A stretch of DNA of 25,181 bases. It comes from an uncultured Blautia sp. (lineage in GTDB: Bacteria > Bacillota > Clostridia > Lachnospirales > Lachnospiraceae). Location: contig CAKRMK010000043.1 of the NCBI GenBank assembly GCA_934364795.1, positions 1-25,181 on the forward strand. Reading direction: 5' to 3'. A program made the position numbers and the translations under genes. Of this stretch, positions 7,447 to 14,647 are shown one piece after another. A model generated the notes under the pieces. It worked only from the letters and a program-made list of their open reading frames with translations, was not told where the DNA came from and did no database searches. The number at the start of each line of letters is the position of its first letter. Within the stretch, counting starts at the first letter, position 1.

Positions 7447-8873
7447 AACTGTTTACCAAAATATTTTTGCAGGTTGCCTGCGTGATTCTTCTTTTATCTT
7501 CGGGAATCTTTTTTTATATCACATATAAGTGGAAAAATCAGAGCATTCAGGATATCAATAATTATGAGGATCAGAAATTCCAGAACAATATTTCACAGTT
7601 TGAAAAAAAATTAAGTTTATCCATCAGCCAGCCTGATTCTTTAAACGATGAACTGCGAAAAAAGGCATATATTTATGCTTTTCGTCAAACCTTTCACGAT
7701 ACAGCTGCTTTGTATCAGGACGGCGAAGAATTATATAACGGAACTGCTTACGAATTTCAGCCACAGGAAATTTTAAAATTAATGGGCGACGATCATCGCA
7801 GATTTTATGATGATGGTTTTTGGGGCTATGATCCGATTATCCGCAAAACAAACGGGAGAACTCTTTTGCTTTTTTCTTATTCTTCCATGGAAAATACTGC
7901 AAATATGAACTATGAGATTGTCACATACAAGGATGTCACCAATGTATTGAAGCGAAATCAGATTCTTTTTTATCAGGCAGGAATATTGACCCTTATCCTT
8001 CTTTTTGCCTCCGGAACCATCCTTTTTTTCAGTCTGCGAAGCATTATGTCACCACTTGGCAGATTAAATGAGGCTGCCATTTGTGTGTCCCGCGGTGATT
8101 ATGATATAAAAGTCCCAACAGAAGGAGCCGCAGAACTGACACAGGTGGGACAGAGTTTTAACCTGATGACTGCAAAAGTAAAAGAACAGATTGACAATCT
8201 TTCTTCTGTAAATCAGGCGCAAAGACAGCTTCTTGGAAGCCTTGCCCACGAACTGAAAACCCCTATGACTGCCATCATCGGATACGCAGATACCCTCCTT
8301 ACTGTGCGGCTTTCTCCCGAAAGACAGGAAAAAGCACTTACCTATATTGGAAATGAATGCCGTAGACTTTCCCGGCTGTCTGTAAAAATGTTAGAACTAA
8401 CCGGGCTGTATGAAACCGGTGAATCCCAGTTTTTCCCGGGAAAAGTACAGGTAGAAGCCTTTCTGAAGGAGGCAGGGCAGCTTAGTTTTTACCGCCTGAA
8501 AGAAAAAAACATAACACTGGAAATTTCCTGCGCCCCATCTGATCTGACAAAAACCTTTGACAAAGACCTTATGCTAAGTCTGATAACTAATTTTATTGAT
8601 AATGCCATCAAAGCTTCATCCAAAAATTCTGTTATTTTTCTTACCGCATCAGTGGACAAATTGATGGTCCAGGATTTTGGAAAGGGCATTCCGGATGAGG
8701 ATCTGAAAAAGGTTACAGAGGCATTTTACATGGTGGATAAATCCCGTTCCCGTGCAAATGGAAGCGTAGGACTTGGACTGGCACTTTGCCAGAAAATCGC
8801 AGACATTCATGATTATACCCTGAAGCTGGAAAGCAGGGAGGGAGAGGGAACCCGGGCTTATGTATTGTGGTAA
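7443..8873 (+). CDS. Sensor histidine kinase, partner of the upstream response regulator
   Basis: A 476-residue membrane kinase. An N-terminal helix (about 7-27) and a second helix (about 176-200) bracket an extracytoplasmic sensor domain of roughly 145 residues. A HAMP linker follows (SIMSPLGRLNEAA). HisKA carries His269 in SLAHELKTPM, and the ATPase domain keeps the N box (NFIDNAIKAS), G1 (DFGKGIPDED) and G2 (GLGLAL). The start is the TTG at 7443: it follows ggaggtggag at ideal distance, its TTGA overlaps the regulator stop, and it yields a proper signal-anchor (KLFTKIFLQ). Earlier starts read through the regulator gene. The sensed signal is unknown. Context suggests the cell envelope. Confidence 0.92.
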   Translation: MKLFTKIFLQVACVILLLSSGIFFYITYKWKNQSIQDINNYEDQKFQNNISQFEKKLSLSISQPDSLNDELRKKAYIYAFRQTFHDTAALYQDGEELYNGTAYEFQPQEILKLMGDDHRRFYDDGFWGYDPIIRKTNGRTLLLFSYSSMENTANMNYEIVTYKDVTNVLKRNQILFYQAGILTLILLFASGTILFFSLRSIMSPLGRLNEAAICVSRGDYDIKVPTEGAAELTQVGQSFNLMTAKVKEQIDNLSSVNQAQRQLLGSLAHELKTPMTAIIGYADTLLTVRLSPERQEKALTYIGNECRRLSRLSVKMLELTGLYETGESQFFPGKVQVEAFLKEAGQLSFYRLKEKNITLEISCAPSDLTKTFDKDLMLSLITNFIDNAIKASSKNSVIFLTASVDKLMVQDFGKGIPDEDLKKVTEAFYMVDKSRSRANGSVGLGLALCQKIADIHDYTLKLESREGEGTRAYVLW

Positions 8874-8874
8874 A

Positions 8875-8916
8875 TTACAGTTTGGTTACAGTTTAAGGAA
8901 GATTCGGTGTTATCTT
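8875..8916 (+). promoter_or_regulatory. Second response-regulator box and promoter, ahead of the lipoprotein gene
   Basis: TTACA half-sites at 8875-8879 and 8886-8890 are 11 bases apart, and 20 bases later comes an extended -10 (TG-t-TATCTT, 8908-8916). Half-site spacing and distance to the -10 are identical to the box at 6673. It starts one base after the kinase stop codon, so the lipoprotein can be induced separately from the kinase. Confidence 0.7.
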
Positions 8917-8963
8917 AGATGCTACAATTCCTTCAGAACAAGAAAAAAGGAGACTTCACAGGT

Positions 8964-10538
8964 ATGAGAAAAAACATAGAAAAAATTATAGGTCTTACCC
9001 TTTGTGTGGGAATGCTGGCAGGATGTGCACAGACACCGGAAACCTCCCTTGTAAAGCCCAAAGGGAACAATGCACTGAATGCGTACAAGGAAGCGGATAA
9101 TCAAAGTGTTGATCTGGTAAAAAGTGATGCAGACGAAAACAATACGGACACCGCCGAAGGAAAGACAACCAAAAATGACACCGGGAATTCTAAAAGCAGC
9201 TCTACCCCAACAACTACCATCCGGGATCTGATCAACGCTCCCCAAAATTACAAAAGCCAGGTAACAGATGACAGTGCAAAGCTTGTAGTAAACACAGATG
9301 CTACCGTAGAACTTCCAGATGTAGAAAAAATTTCTGCCATTTCTGTAACTCCTGCTGAAATCACCCAGGATTTTCTGGATCGTGTTACAGATGCTTTTTT
9401 CCAGGATGCAAAAATTTATACATCTGACAGTGTATACACCCAGACAAAAAGCGAGATCAAACAGACCCTGGATAAATTAAAGGAAGCTCTGGCAAATGGC
9501 AATCTGGATCCCTATAATTACGGCACTGATGAAAATGGCGATTATATATACAATATTTATGACGATATTGAATACTGGGAAGGGCAGTATGACGCCGCAC
9601 CGGAAACCAAAACACTGGTAGAGGCACGGCCTACTGTGGGAAACCAAAGCCTTGATGGGAACGTAGAAAGTATAGGTGACAATAATTTTTCCGGAATCGC
9701 ACAGTTTGATGACGGTTCCAAATATTACTACCGGACCACCTCTTATGGTGCCTACACTCTGGATTTAAAAATTTCAAAAACTGCAAAAAAGGGGGGCGAA
9801 CAGCTGCCATCTGACTCTATCTGGTATGACTATACAAGCAGCAGTGAATTTCAAAAGCCAACCGAAGAATCCATTGGAATTTCCCTTGAGGATGCAAAAA
9901 AACTGGTACAGGAAAAAGTAAAACAAATGGGTATTACGGATCTTGATTTTTACAACTGGACTTATGCCCTTCACACAACCATAAACACAGATGGAAGTGC
10001 AGGCCATCTTGGGGATGGATACATGATTTCTTACACCCGTACTATAAATGGAGTTCCTGTTACCTATACCATGGATGCCGGAGGCGCATTAGAAGACATG
10101 GACAGCACTATGGAAACATGGGCTTATGAACAATTGTATTTTTATGTAGATGGGGATGGCATTGACAGTATGTATTATTCCAATCCCTATGCACTGGGCG
10201 AAACAAAAACAGAGAATTTAAGCCTGCTTCCATTTAGTGAAATTATGAATATTTATGAAAAAATGATGGTTGTCACCAACGCAGACAACATGGAATATGA
10301 AAATTCCAGAGTCTACAATATTGACAGGATTGTCCTTGGTTATGCCAGAATCTATGAGCCTTCTACAGATGCACATACAGGTCTTCTGGTTCCGGTCTGG
10401 GATTTCTTTGGAACCAGGAAAATAGAAAGCGACTATTACGGAGATAATTATTCGGATACTACAGACGATCCCACCTGGAGCTATCTTACCATTAATGCAG
10501 TAGACGGCAGCATCATAGACCGTGGACTTGGTTACTGA
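8964..10538 (+). CDS. Large lipoprotein controlled by the adjacent two-component system, function unknown
   Basis: A 524-residue exported lipoprotein. The signal peptide (1-20) ends in a lipobox LAGC with Cys21 as lipid anchor. A Thr/Asn/Asp-rich low-complexity linker (about 30-75) precedes a globular region rich in Tyr, Asp and Gly (for instance DENGDYIYNIYDDIEYW). I place the start at 8964, after aaaggag; an earlier in-frame ATG (8919) has no lipoprotein signal directly behind it. It resembles the uncharacterised lipoproteins (possibly DUF6034) that sit next to two-component systems in Lachnospiraceae, but I am not sure of the family number. The broken ABC permease starts 14 bases later, so the original operon was probably lipoprotein plus ABC exporter. 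A role in sensing or resisting an envelope stress is inference. Confidence 0.75.
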   Translation: MRKNIEKIIGLTLCVGMLAGCAQTPETSLVKPKGNNALNAYKEADNQSVDLVKSDADENNTDTAEGKTTKNDTGNSKSSSTPTTTIRDLINAPQNYKSQVTDDSAKLVVNTDATVELPDVEKISAISVTPAEITQDFLDRVTDAFFQDAKIYTSDSVYTQTKSEIKQTLDKLKEALANGNLDPYNYGTDENGDYIYNIYDDIEYWEGQYDAAPETKTLVEARPTVGNQSLDGNVESIGDNNFSGIAQFDDGSKYYYRTTSYGAYTLDLKISKTAKKGGEQLPSDSIWYDYTSSSEFQKPTEESIGISLEDAKKLVQEKVKQMGITDLDFYNWTYALHTTINTDGSAGHLGDGYMISYTRTINGVPVTYTMDAGGALEDMDSTMETWAYEQLYFYVDGDGIDSMYYSNPYALGETKTENLSLLPFSEIMNIYEKMMVVTNADNMEYENSRVYNIDRIVLGYARIYEPSTDAHTGLLVPVWDFFGTRKIESDYYGDNYSDTTDDPTWSYLTINAVDGSIIDRGLGY

Positions 10539-10551
10539 TTGTGGTGTTTTT

Positions 10552-11036
10552 ATGAAACAGGTATTTGGGATTGTCCGTTATAATTTCTTTGGCTTTTTTA
10601 GCTTTCCTGTGGACATTTGGAGATGGAACCGCTGTGCTTCTAAGCTCCCTGTTATTGCTTTTACTGTTTTCAGATCTGCCGAAAATGACAACCGTTACCC
10701 CTTACCAGCTGATCCGTACTACCAAGAAAAAATGGCTGCTGGCACAGTTCCTTTATGTAGTATTGGTAACAGTACTGTACACTGTTCTTATGCTTTTCTT
10801 TACTTCAGTATTATGTATGCAGAACAGCTATTCTGGAAATTTATGGAGCGAGACAGCAGCCATGCTTGGTTATTCCAGCCTTGGCAAAAACCTGCAGGTG
10901 CCCTCTACAGTGAGAGTTATGGAAAGCATTTCTCCTTATGGATGCAAGAACAGGGCGCAGATCCTACGTGGAAGGAAAGAGTTTTTCCGTAACGTTATCT
11001 GGTTTTCTGGTATGGATACTTGGAATCCTTACAACT
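10552..11036 (+). pseudogene. Broken ABC-type permease, N-terminal part, with two frameshifts
   Basis: A start MKQVFGIVRYNFFGF (10552) follows the lipoprotein stop by 13 bases. The protein then continues only by changing frame near 10600 into hydrophobic helices (AVLLSSLLLLLLFSDLPK, then FLYVVLVTVLYTVLMLFF) and again near 10930 into MDARTGRRSYVEGKSFSV plus another helix. Read together these give one ABC-2-like permease with about four helices. Near 11036 the last helix runs directly into the middle of an ATP-binding protein. No single reading frame encodes it, so it cannot work as written. It was probably the membrane part of an exporter in the lipoprotein operon. Confidence 0.7.
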
Positions 11037-11404
11037 ACAGGCAGAATCTATGTATGTGGAAAAGAAATCGGAAAAGATGTGGATTTCCCGGAAAGCCTGG
11101 GCGTGATTATTGAAACACCGGGATTTCTAACCCAGTATACAGGACAGAAAAATCTTAAGATCCTGGCAGATATGAGAGGAACCATTTCTGCCGCAGATAT
11201 CCGTCTTGTCCTAAGAAAGGTTGGCCTTGACCCAGATATGAAAAAGCCAGTTGGAAAGTATTCCCTTGGTATGCGCCAGCGTCTTGGAATTGCCCAGGCG
11301 ATTATGGAAGATCCTCGTCTTCTCATTCTGGACGAACCTTTTATATCCGCATCCTGTGCGACCATGTGTATGAGATGGATGGGGGAGTACTAAAGCGTGT
11401 TTGA
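11036..11404 (+). pseudogene. Truncated ABC-transporter ATPase, no Walker A, internal deletion
   Basis: From about 11036 the frame reads TTGRIYVCGKEIG, a Q-loop region (IIETPGFL), the signature YSLGMRQRLGIAQAI and Walker B LLILDEP. Everything before, including the Walker A P-loop, is absent. After LILDEP the frame breaks; one frame over reads FYIRILCDHVYEMDGGVLKRV with a stop at 11402-11404, which is the normal C-terminal end of such an ATPase without its H-loop segment. So there is a 5' truncation and a frame-changing internal deletion. The 3' end lies inside the palindromic element at 11392. It cannot bind ATP. Confidence 0.8.
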
Positions 11405-11475
11405 AAAAGACTGTCTGTAAAATTTCCTGTAAAATAGGGCGTGCAGATTGCGGGAATTATTTTTTTACACGCTTT
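11392..11475. mobile_element. 84-bp MITE-like palindromic repeat element
   Basis: The ends aaagcgtgt (11392-11400) and acacgcttt (11467-11475) are perfect inverted repeats and extend imperfectly inward (tgaaaaa versus ttttttt). The inner segment 11437-11454 is the exact 18-base reverse complement of 15519-15536 in another copy. It has no coding capacity. It abuts the broken ATPase and could be a non-autonomous mobile element or a REP-like repeat. A plain terminator role is also possible, since a T run precedes the right end. Confidence 0.6.
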
Positions 11476-11496
11476 AAAAGAAAGGACTGACACAAT

Positions 11497-11617
11497 ATGA
11501 AAACAATAAAAAAGTCAGGCATTGTGATATGAATTGCTGTGATTGTATCAATTTCATTTTTTTCGGGGACCGGAATTCTCGTAAATGCAGCTGATAGTTC
11601 TTCTCCGGCAGCTCTTC
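11497..11617 (+). pseudogene. Remnant of an exported-protein N-terminus with in-frame stop codons
   Basis: After an aaagga site, the ATG at 11497 begins MKTIKKSGIVI, hits TGA, then resumes in the same frame as IAVIVSISFFSGTGILVNAA before a TAG near 11620. This is a typical signal anchor of a membrane-fusion (HlyD-like) or other exported protein. It leads in another frame into the permease fragment at about 11600. With the ABC remnants around it, a tripartite exporter ancestor is possible, but the family is a guess. Confidence 0.5.
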
Positions 11618-12245
11618 TTTTATAGCCTTCTTGTTTTCTTTGATTTTCATTTTGCTGTTCCGGCTTATGGCTGGCATGCAGGAAGGGAAGAAGCAGTACA
11701 CGATATTATTATCCCTTGGAAGCCTAACCTATGATGAAGATTTTCTGAAAACAGCTTCAAAAATAAAAGGCCTGCAAAAAATTTACCCGGTTGTGGAAAT
11801 TCCAGTAGCCATTAAAATAGACGATTATACAAAAAATACAGTATTTTCAGCAGTTGACCTGGATGCGTTTTCACCGGGGCTAAAGCAAACAGATTTTGGA
11901 AATACTCCTTTTTTACTTCTTGGAAAAAATGCTCTTCAAAATATGAAAGATTCAAATGGTCATGCCATTTCCCCAAAACAGTAAAGAAAATATTTATTGC
12001 ATGGAAAAGACCTTACGTTTTCTTATTGCATTAGCAATATTTCATTGGAAACATATTCCCCCTGCAAAGCAGCAGGTATCCTTGAAAATCCCATTCCCGG
12101 AACTGAAAATGAAGAAATTTGCATTCCCCTTTCCCAGGCTTTAACTCTGTGCCATGATGTGGGGATTTCCCCTGTAGTAACAAAAGTTCTGCTAAAAATA
12201 AAGGGAAAAACAAATCTGGAAAATGTAAAAAAATTATTTATTTGA
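11600..12245 (+). pseudogene. FtsX/MacB-like ABC permease fragment, broken by an in-frame stop
   Basis: One frame reads a transmembrane helix (FLFSLIFILLFRLMAG) followed by an extracytoplasmic stretch (LLSLGSLTYDEDFLKTAS, IYPVVEIPVAIKIDDY). It stops at TAA 11982-11984 and continues in the same frame (GKDLTFSYCISN, then TKVLLKIKGKTNLENVKKLF) to a TGA at 12245. One helix plus such a domain resembles the periplasmic-type domain of MacB/FtsX permeases, with the remaining helices and C-terminus missing. The assignment rests on general character, not on a diagnostic motif. Confidence 0.5.
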
Positions 12246-12565
12246 CGAAACTTTTTGTTACTCCCTCCCTCTTTTACTTTAAAAGAAATTGTTCTGGACG
12301 ACGGAGTTTTGCTTGCAATGCCGATACTATCTACGATAACGATATTGCAGACGATGAAGGTACTGCTTACGATGACGACACTGCTTACGGTGACGATGTT
12401 GCCTGCGATGACACTATTATTTACGATAATGATATTATAGGCGGGGCAGATGCAGCCACCCAGATTACTCTTGGCGATAGTGATTCATCAGATAACAGTT
12501 TTGAGTACAATGATCAGGATTGGAAGCCTGTTGGGGATAAGGTAAGGATTTCATTAAAAGACTGA
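12242..12565 (+). CDS. ORF with acidic hexapeptide repeats, possibly a gene fragment
   Basis: An open frame of 107 codons whose only available start is a TTG overlapping the previous stop, with no convincing ribosome binding site. It may therefore be the tail of a truncated gene. Residues 25-66 are seven imperfect hexapeptides of the type YDNDIA, YDDDTA, YGDDVA, CDDTII, each with two or three acidic residues. The C-terminus is polar (DSDSSDNSF, DWKPVGDKVRISLKD). Asp-rich repeats might bind calcium or lie on the cell surface, but no family is recognised. The opposing plus frame (12255) is a repetitive Leu/Thr shadow. It follows the permease remnant, so it may belong to the same decayed operon. 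Confidence 0.4.
   Translation: MTKLFVTPSLFYFKRNCSGRRSFACNADTIYDNDIADDEGTAYDDDTAYGDDVACDDTIIYDNDIIGGADAATQITLGDSDSSDNSFEYNDQDWKPVGDKVRISLKD
12314..12439 (+). repeat. Tandem 18-bp repeat, seven units
   Basis: Units begin at 12314, 12332, 12350, 12368, 12386, 12404 and 12422. The best-matching ones follow tacgatgacgacactgct with a few changes each. All differences are substitutions, so the frame is kept, and they encode the hexapeptides of the ORF at 12242. The divergence between units suggests an old array. Confidence 0.8.
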
Positions 12566-12610
12566 TTCTGTGATTTGTTTTATATTTTGTCTGATTTGGC
12601 AATCTGTAAA

Positions 12611-12639
12611 TTGATTTTACAGGTAAAATGCTTTACAAT
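12611..12639 (+). promoter_or_regulatory. Sigma-A promoter of the CDP-alcohol phosphatidyltransferase gene
   Basis: TTGATT (12611-12616), a 17-base spacer and TACAAT (12634-12639) lie 25 bases before the ATG at 12664. A strong aaggagg site sits between them. Confidence 0.7.
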
Positions 12640-12663
12640 GGATAGCACCAAGGAGGACAAGTT

Positions 12664-13215
12664 ATGAAACTGGATAAGAAACATATTTTTACCATTCCAA
12701 ACATTTTAAGTGCTTTTCGAATCATACTGGCCTTTGTTTTTCTGATTATATTTTATCAGTCAGGATTTTCCGGAAAGAAGAATTTATTAACCTGTATTAT
12801 TCTTCTTTCCGCGATCACTGATTTCCTGGATGGCAAAATTGCCCGGAAATTTAATATGGTCAGCGAGCTTGGCAAAATTCTGGATCCTGTTGCAGATAAA
12901 GTTACCCAGGGTATCCTGATCCTGTGCCTGATGAAAGAATATCCCCTTTTGAAATGGCTGTTTGCTCTTTTTGCAGTGAAAGAAGCCTTTATGGGAATTG
13001 TAGGAGCAAGAGTTCTGAAAAAAACAGCACATAACGATGGTGCTATGTGGTACGGAAAAGTCTGTACCGCTATCTTTTATCTGGTAATGTTTATTTTGCT
13101 CCTTATTCCGGATATTCCTGTAAACATTGCTAACATTTTGATCTTTGTGTGCAGTTTCTTTATGGCACTGTCGTTTATTCTGTATTCCAAAAGGTACAGA
13201 GAACTTTTATCCTGA
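12664..13215 (+). CDS. CDP-alcohol phosphatidyltransferase family protein (PgsA-like)
   Basis: A 183-residue membrane enzyme that transfers a phosphatidyl group from CDP-diacylglycerol to an alcohol. The catalytic motif is complete: Asp53, Asp56-Gly57, Ala60-Arg61, Gly70, Asp74 and Asp78 match DxxDGxxAR-x8-GxxxDxxxD. The N-terminus IFTIPNILSAFRI is the usual start of PgsA-type enzymes, and four to five helices follow. Length fits phosphatidylglycerophosphate synthase, but cardiolipin-synthase-type and phosphatidylinositol-type relatives share the motif, so the acceptor alcohol is unproven and it may be a second copy beside a housekeeping pgsA. It has its own promoter and strong ribosome binding site, and stands between decayed stretches. 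Confidence 0.88.
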   Translation: MKLDKKHIFTIPNILSAFRIILAFVFLIIFYQSGFSGKKNLLTCIILLSAITDFLDGKIARKFNMVSELGKILDPVADKVTQGILILCLMKEYPLLKWLFALFAVKEAFMGIVGARVLKKTAHNDGAMWYGKVCTAIFYLVMFILLLIPDIPVNIANILIFVCSFFMALSFILYSKRYRELLS

Positions 13216-13230
13216 ATAAAACTTACATTT

Positions 13231-13275
13231 TCCAAAAGGTACATTTTCTAAAAGGTTCTAAAAGGTTCTAAAAAT
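13231..13275 (+). repeat. Short aaaaggttct tandem repeats
   Basis: ccaaaaggtacattttctaa (from 13232) is followed by two copies of ctaaaaggtt and a third partial one. ccaaaaggtaca also occurs at the end of the preceding gene (about 13187-13198). It looks like slippage that duplicated the gene's 3' end. Confidence 0.5.
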
Positions 13276-13278
13276 CCC

Positions 13279-13309
13279 TTGACTTAAAGTCATGTTTAAG
13301 TATTAATAT
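13279..13309 (+). promoter_or_regulatory. MerR-type promoter with operator dyad, no intact target gene behind it
   Basis: TTGACT (13279-13284) and TAATAT (13304-13309) are separated by 19 bases. Between them lies the dyad ACTTAAA (13282-13288), six-base centre, TTTAAGT (13295-13301). A 19-base spacer filled by a dyad is the hallmark of promoters controlled by MerR-family activators. An alternative TATAAT at 13307 would give a 22-base spacer, less likely. No intact gene follows in the next 300 bases. Confidence 0.6.
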
Positions 13310-13319
13310 AATGTCATAC

Positions 13320-13354
13320 GGAAGCAGCGATTCAGCCAGTAAATCGCTGCTTCC
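13320..13354. repeat. Perfect 13-bp hairpin downstream of the MerR-type promoter
   Basis: Arms 13320-13332 and 13342-13354 are exact reverse complements around a 9-base loop. No T tract follows, so it is more likely an RNA-stabilising or attenuating hairpin than a terminator, or it is part of a lost gene's leader. Confidence 0.6.
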
Positions 13355-13392
13355 ATCAAATCAAAGTAAAAATTCTTTAAATTCCCCAAATC

Positions 13393-13503
13393 ATGACAAG
13401 GGCTATCATTGTCACATCCGGAATTTCTGACTGGGCCATCAAATTTAAAACAGGATGTAAATCCGAATATCTGCTTATTGAAATCCAGGGAGCAGACGTT
13501 TAA
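13393..13503 (+). pseudogene. Possible gene remnant, 36 codons
   Basis: ATG to TAA encodes MTRAIIVTSGISDW through LLIEIQGADV. No ribosome binding site precedes it. The composition looks like real protein, so it may be a relic of the gene once driven by the MerR-type promoter at 13279. I recognise no family. Nothing else is visible between 13355 and 13512. Confidence 0.3.
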
Positions 13504-13512
13504 AACAAAATG

Positions 13513-13548
13513 TGTTATAATTTCAGGGGCAAATTTATTTTGCCCCTG
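13513..13548 (+). promoter_or_regulatory. Extended -10 promoter and leader hairpin of the transglutaminase-like gene
   Basis: TG-t-TATAAT (13513-13521) is an extended -10 with no clear -35. It runs into a 10-bp hairpin (caggggcaaa at 13524-13533, ttttgcccctg at 13538-13548) that would sit at or near the 5' end of the transcript, about 50 bases before the start codon. Confidence 0.55.
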
Positions 13549-13600
13549 ATTTAATATAGAAAATTGCTTTGCGATATCATTATTATCTAGGAGAAAAAAG

Positions 13601-14647
13601 ATGGAAGCTTATTACTATAACCGCATGACCAAACAACAGCAGGCGGCCTATCACAGCATACTTACCGGCATAAAAAATCTGTCCGATGAATTTCAGATTC
13701 CCGCCCTGGAAAAAGAAGAGTTGTACAACGTGTTTTTCCAGATGCGTCTGGATCATCCGGAAATATTCTGGGCCACCGGATACAAATACCGCTATTACAA
13801 AGATTCCCCCAATATTATTTTCATTCCGGAATATCTTTTTGACAAAAATAAGATCCGGGAGCATCAAAAAGCCCTGACTGCAAGAGTTGACAAACTGGTT
13901 CGTCCTGCACAAAAGCTTTCCGAATGGGACAAAGAAAAATATGTGCACGATTTTATCTGTGAAAATGTCCGCTATGACAAATTAAAAAAATCCTATTCCC
14001 ATGAAATCATCGGACCACTTGGACAGGGAGTTGGGGTATGTGAAGGTATTGCCAAGGCCGTAAAAGTCCTTCTGGACGCCCTGGGAGTATGGTGTATCAT
14101 TGCCATCTGCGGGAATAATCCTGACAAGGGAATCAAATACCGCCATACCTGGAATATTGTAAAAATAGGAGGCACCTATTATCACCTGGATGCCACCTTT
14201 GATAACTCACTTGGGAAAGATGACAAGCCCGGGGAAATCCGATACCCTGGGGAAATCCGATACGATTATTTTAATCTGGATGACAAACAGATTTTCCGGG
14301 ATCACGAACCACTTATTGCCCCTGCGCCGCACTGCACAGACCATGAGCATTTTTATTACAAAGAAAAGAAACTTTCCTTTACCAAAACGGAAGAGGTCTA
14401 CAGACGTTCCCTTCAGGCTGCCAAAAAAGGAAAACTTCTTACTTTCCACTGGAGAGGGGGCTACCTGACAAAAGAAGTGCTTGGGGAACTTCTTTCCCTG
14501 ATTCAGAAAGCAGGTACAGAAAAAGGAAAAACAGCAGTGGTAAGCCTTAACTGGGCACAGGCAGTTATCCGGCTTTTCTATACGGATGCCCCGGTACAGG
14601 AAACTGTAATCATGGAAGATGCCAACGAGGGAGAGAAAGGGTTCTAA
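13601..14647 (+). CDS. Transglutaminase-like cysteine peptidase-fold protein
   Basis: A 348-residue protein with a bacterial transglutaminase-like core at about 105-215. The catalytic triad is visible: Cys147 in GVGVCEGIAKA, His182 in YRHTWN and Asp197 in HLDATFD. The N-terminal 100 residues (QQQAAYHSILTGI and on) match the helical region that often precedes this core. The C-terminal 100 residues are of unknown role. No signal peptide is seen, so it acts inside the cell unless exported otherwise. An 18-bp in-frame duplication near residue 215 doubles PGEIRY just after the core. The 3' end (NEGEKGF) merges with an ABC-ATPase remnant in another frame, so the original C-terminus may be altered. 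Start is the ATG after aggagaaaaaag. Confidence 0.82.
   Translation: MEAYYYNRMTKQQQAAYHSILTGIKNLSDEFQIPALEKEELYNVFFQMRLDHPEIFWATGYKYRYYKDSPNIIFIPEYLFDKNKIREHQKALTARVDKLVRPAQKLSEWDKEKYVHDFICENVRYDKLKKSYSHEIIGPLGQGVGVCEGIAKAVKVLLDALGVWCIIAICGNNPDKGIKYRHTWNIVKIGGTYYHLDATFDNSLGKDDKPGEIRYPGEIRYDYFNLDDKQIFRDHEPLIAPAPHCTDHEHFYYKEKKLSFTKTEEVYRRSLQAAKKGKLLTFHWRGGYLTKEVLGELLSLIQKAGTEKGKTAVVSLNWAQAVIRLFYTDAPVQETVIMEDANEGEKGF
14231..14263 (+). repeat. In-frame 18-bp micro-duplication inside the transglutaminase-like gene
   Basis: ggggaaatccgatac occurs at 14231-14245 and again at 14249-14263, period 18 bases, giving PGEIRYPGEIRY. The copies are identical, so the duplication is recent or under correction. 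Confidence 0.85.

Noticed and set aside
11497..11617. TGA inside an open frame as a selenocysteine codon
   Set aside because: The codon is in a hydrophobic signal segment, no SECIS-like hairpin follows it and further stop codons appear. Decay is the simpler reading.
12314..12439. CRISPR-like array
   Set aside because: The 18-bp units are contiguous, without spacers, and keep a reading frame.
12255..12440. Leu/Thr-rich ORF overlapping the hexapeptide repeat
   Set aside because: It is the other-frame reading of the same 18-bp array and shows no start signals. The acidic frame continues into a normal polar C-terminus.
13583..13948. 121-codon minus-strand ORF at the start of the transglutaminase-like gene
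   Set aside because: Antisense shadow with Phe-rich composition. The plus frame has a ribosome binding site and the catalytic triad.
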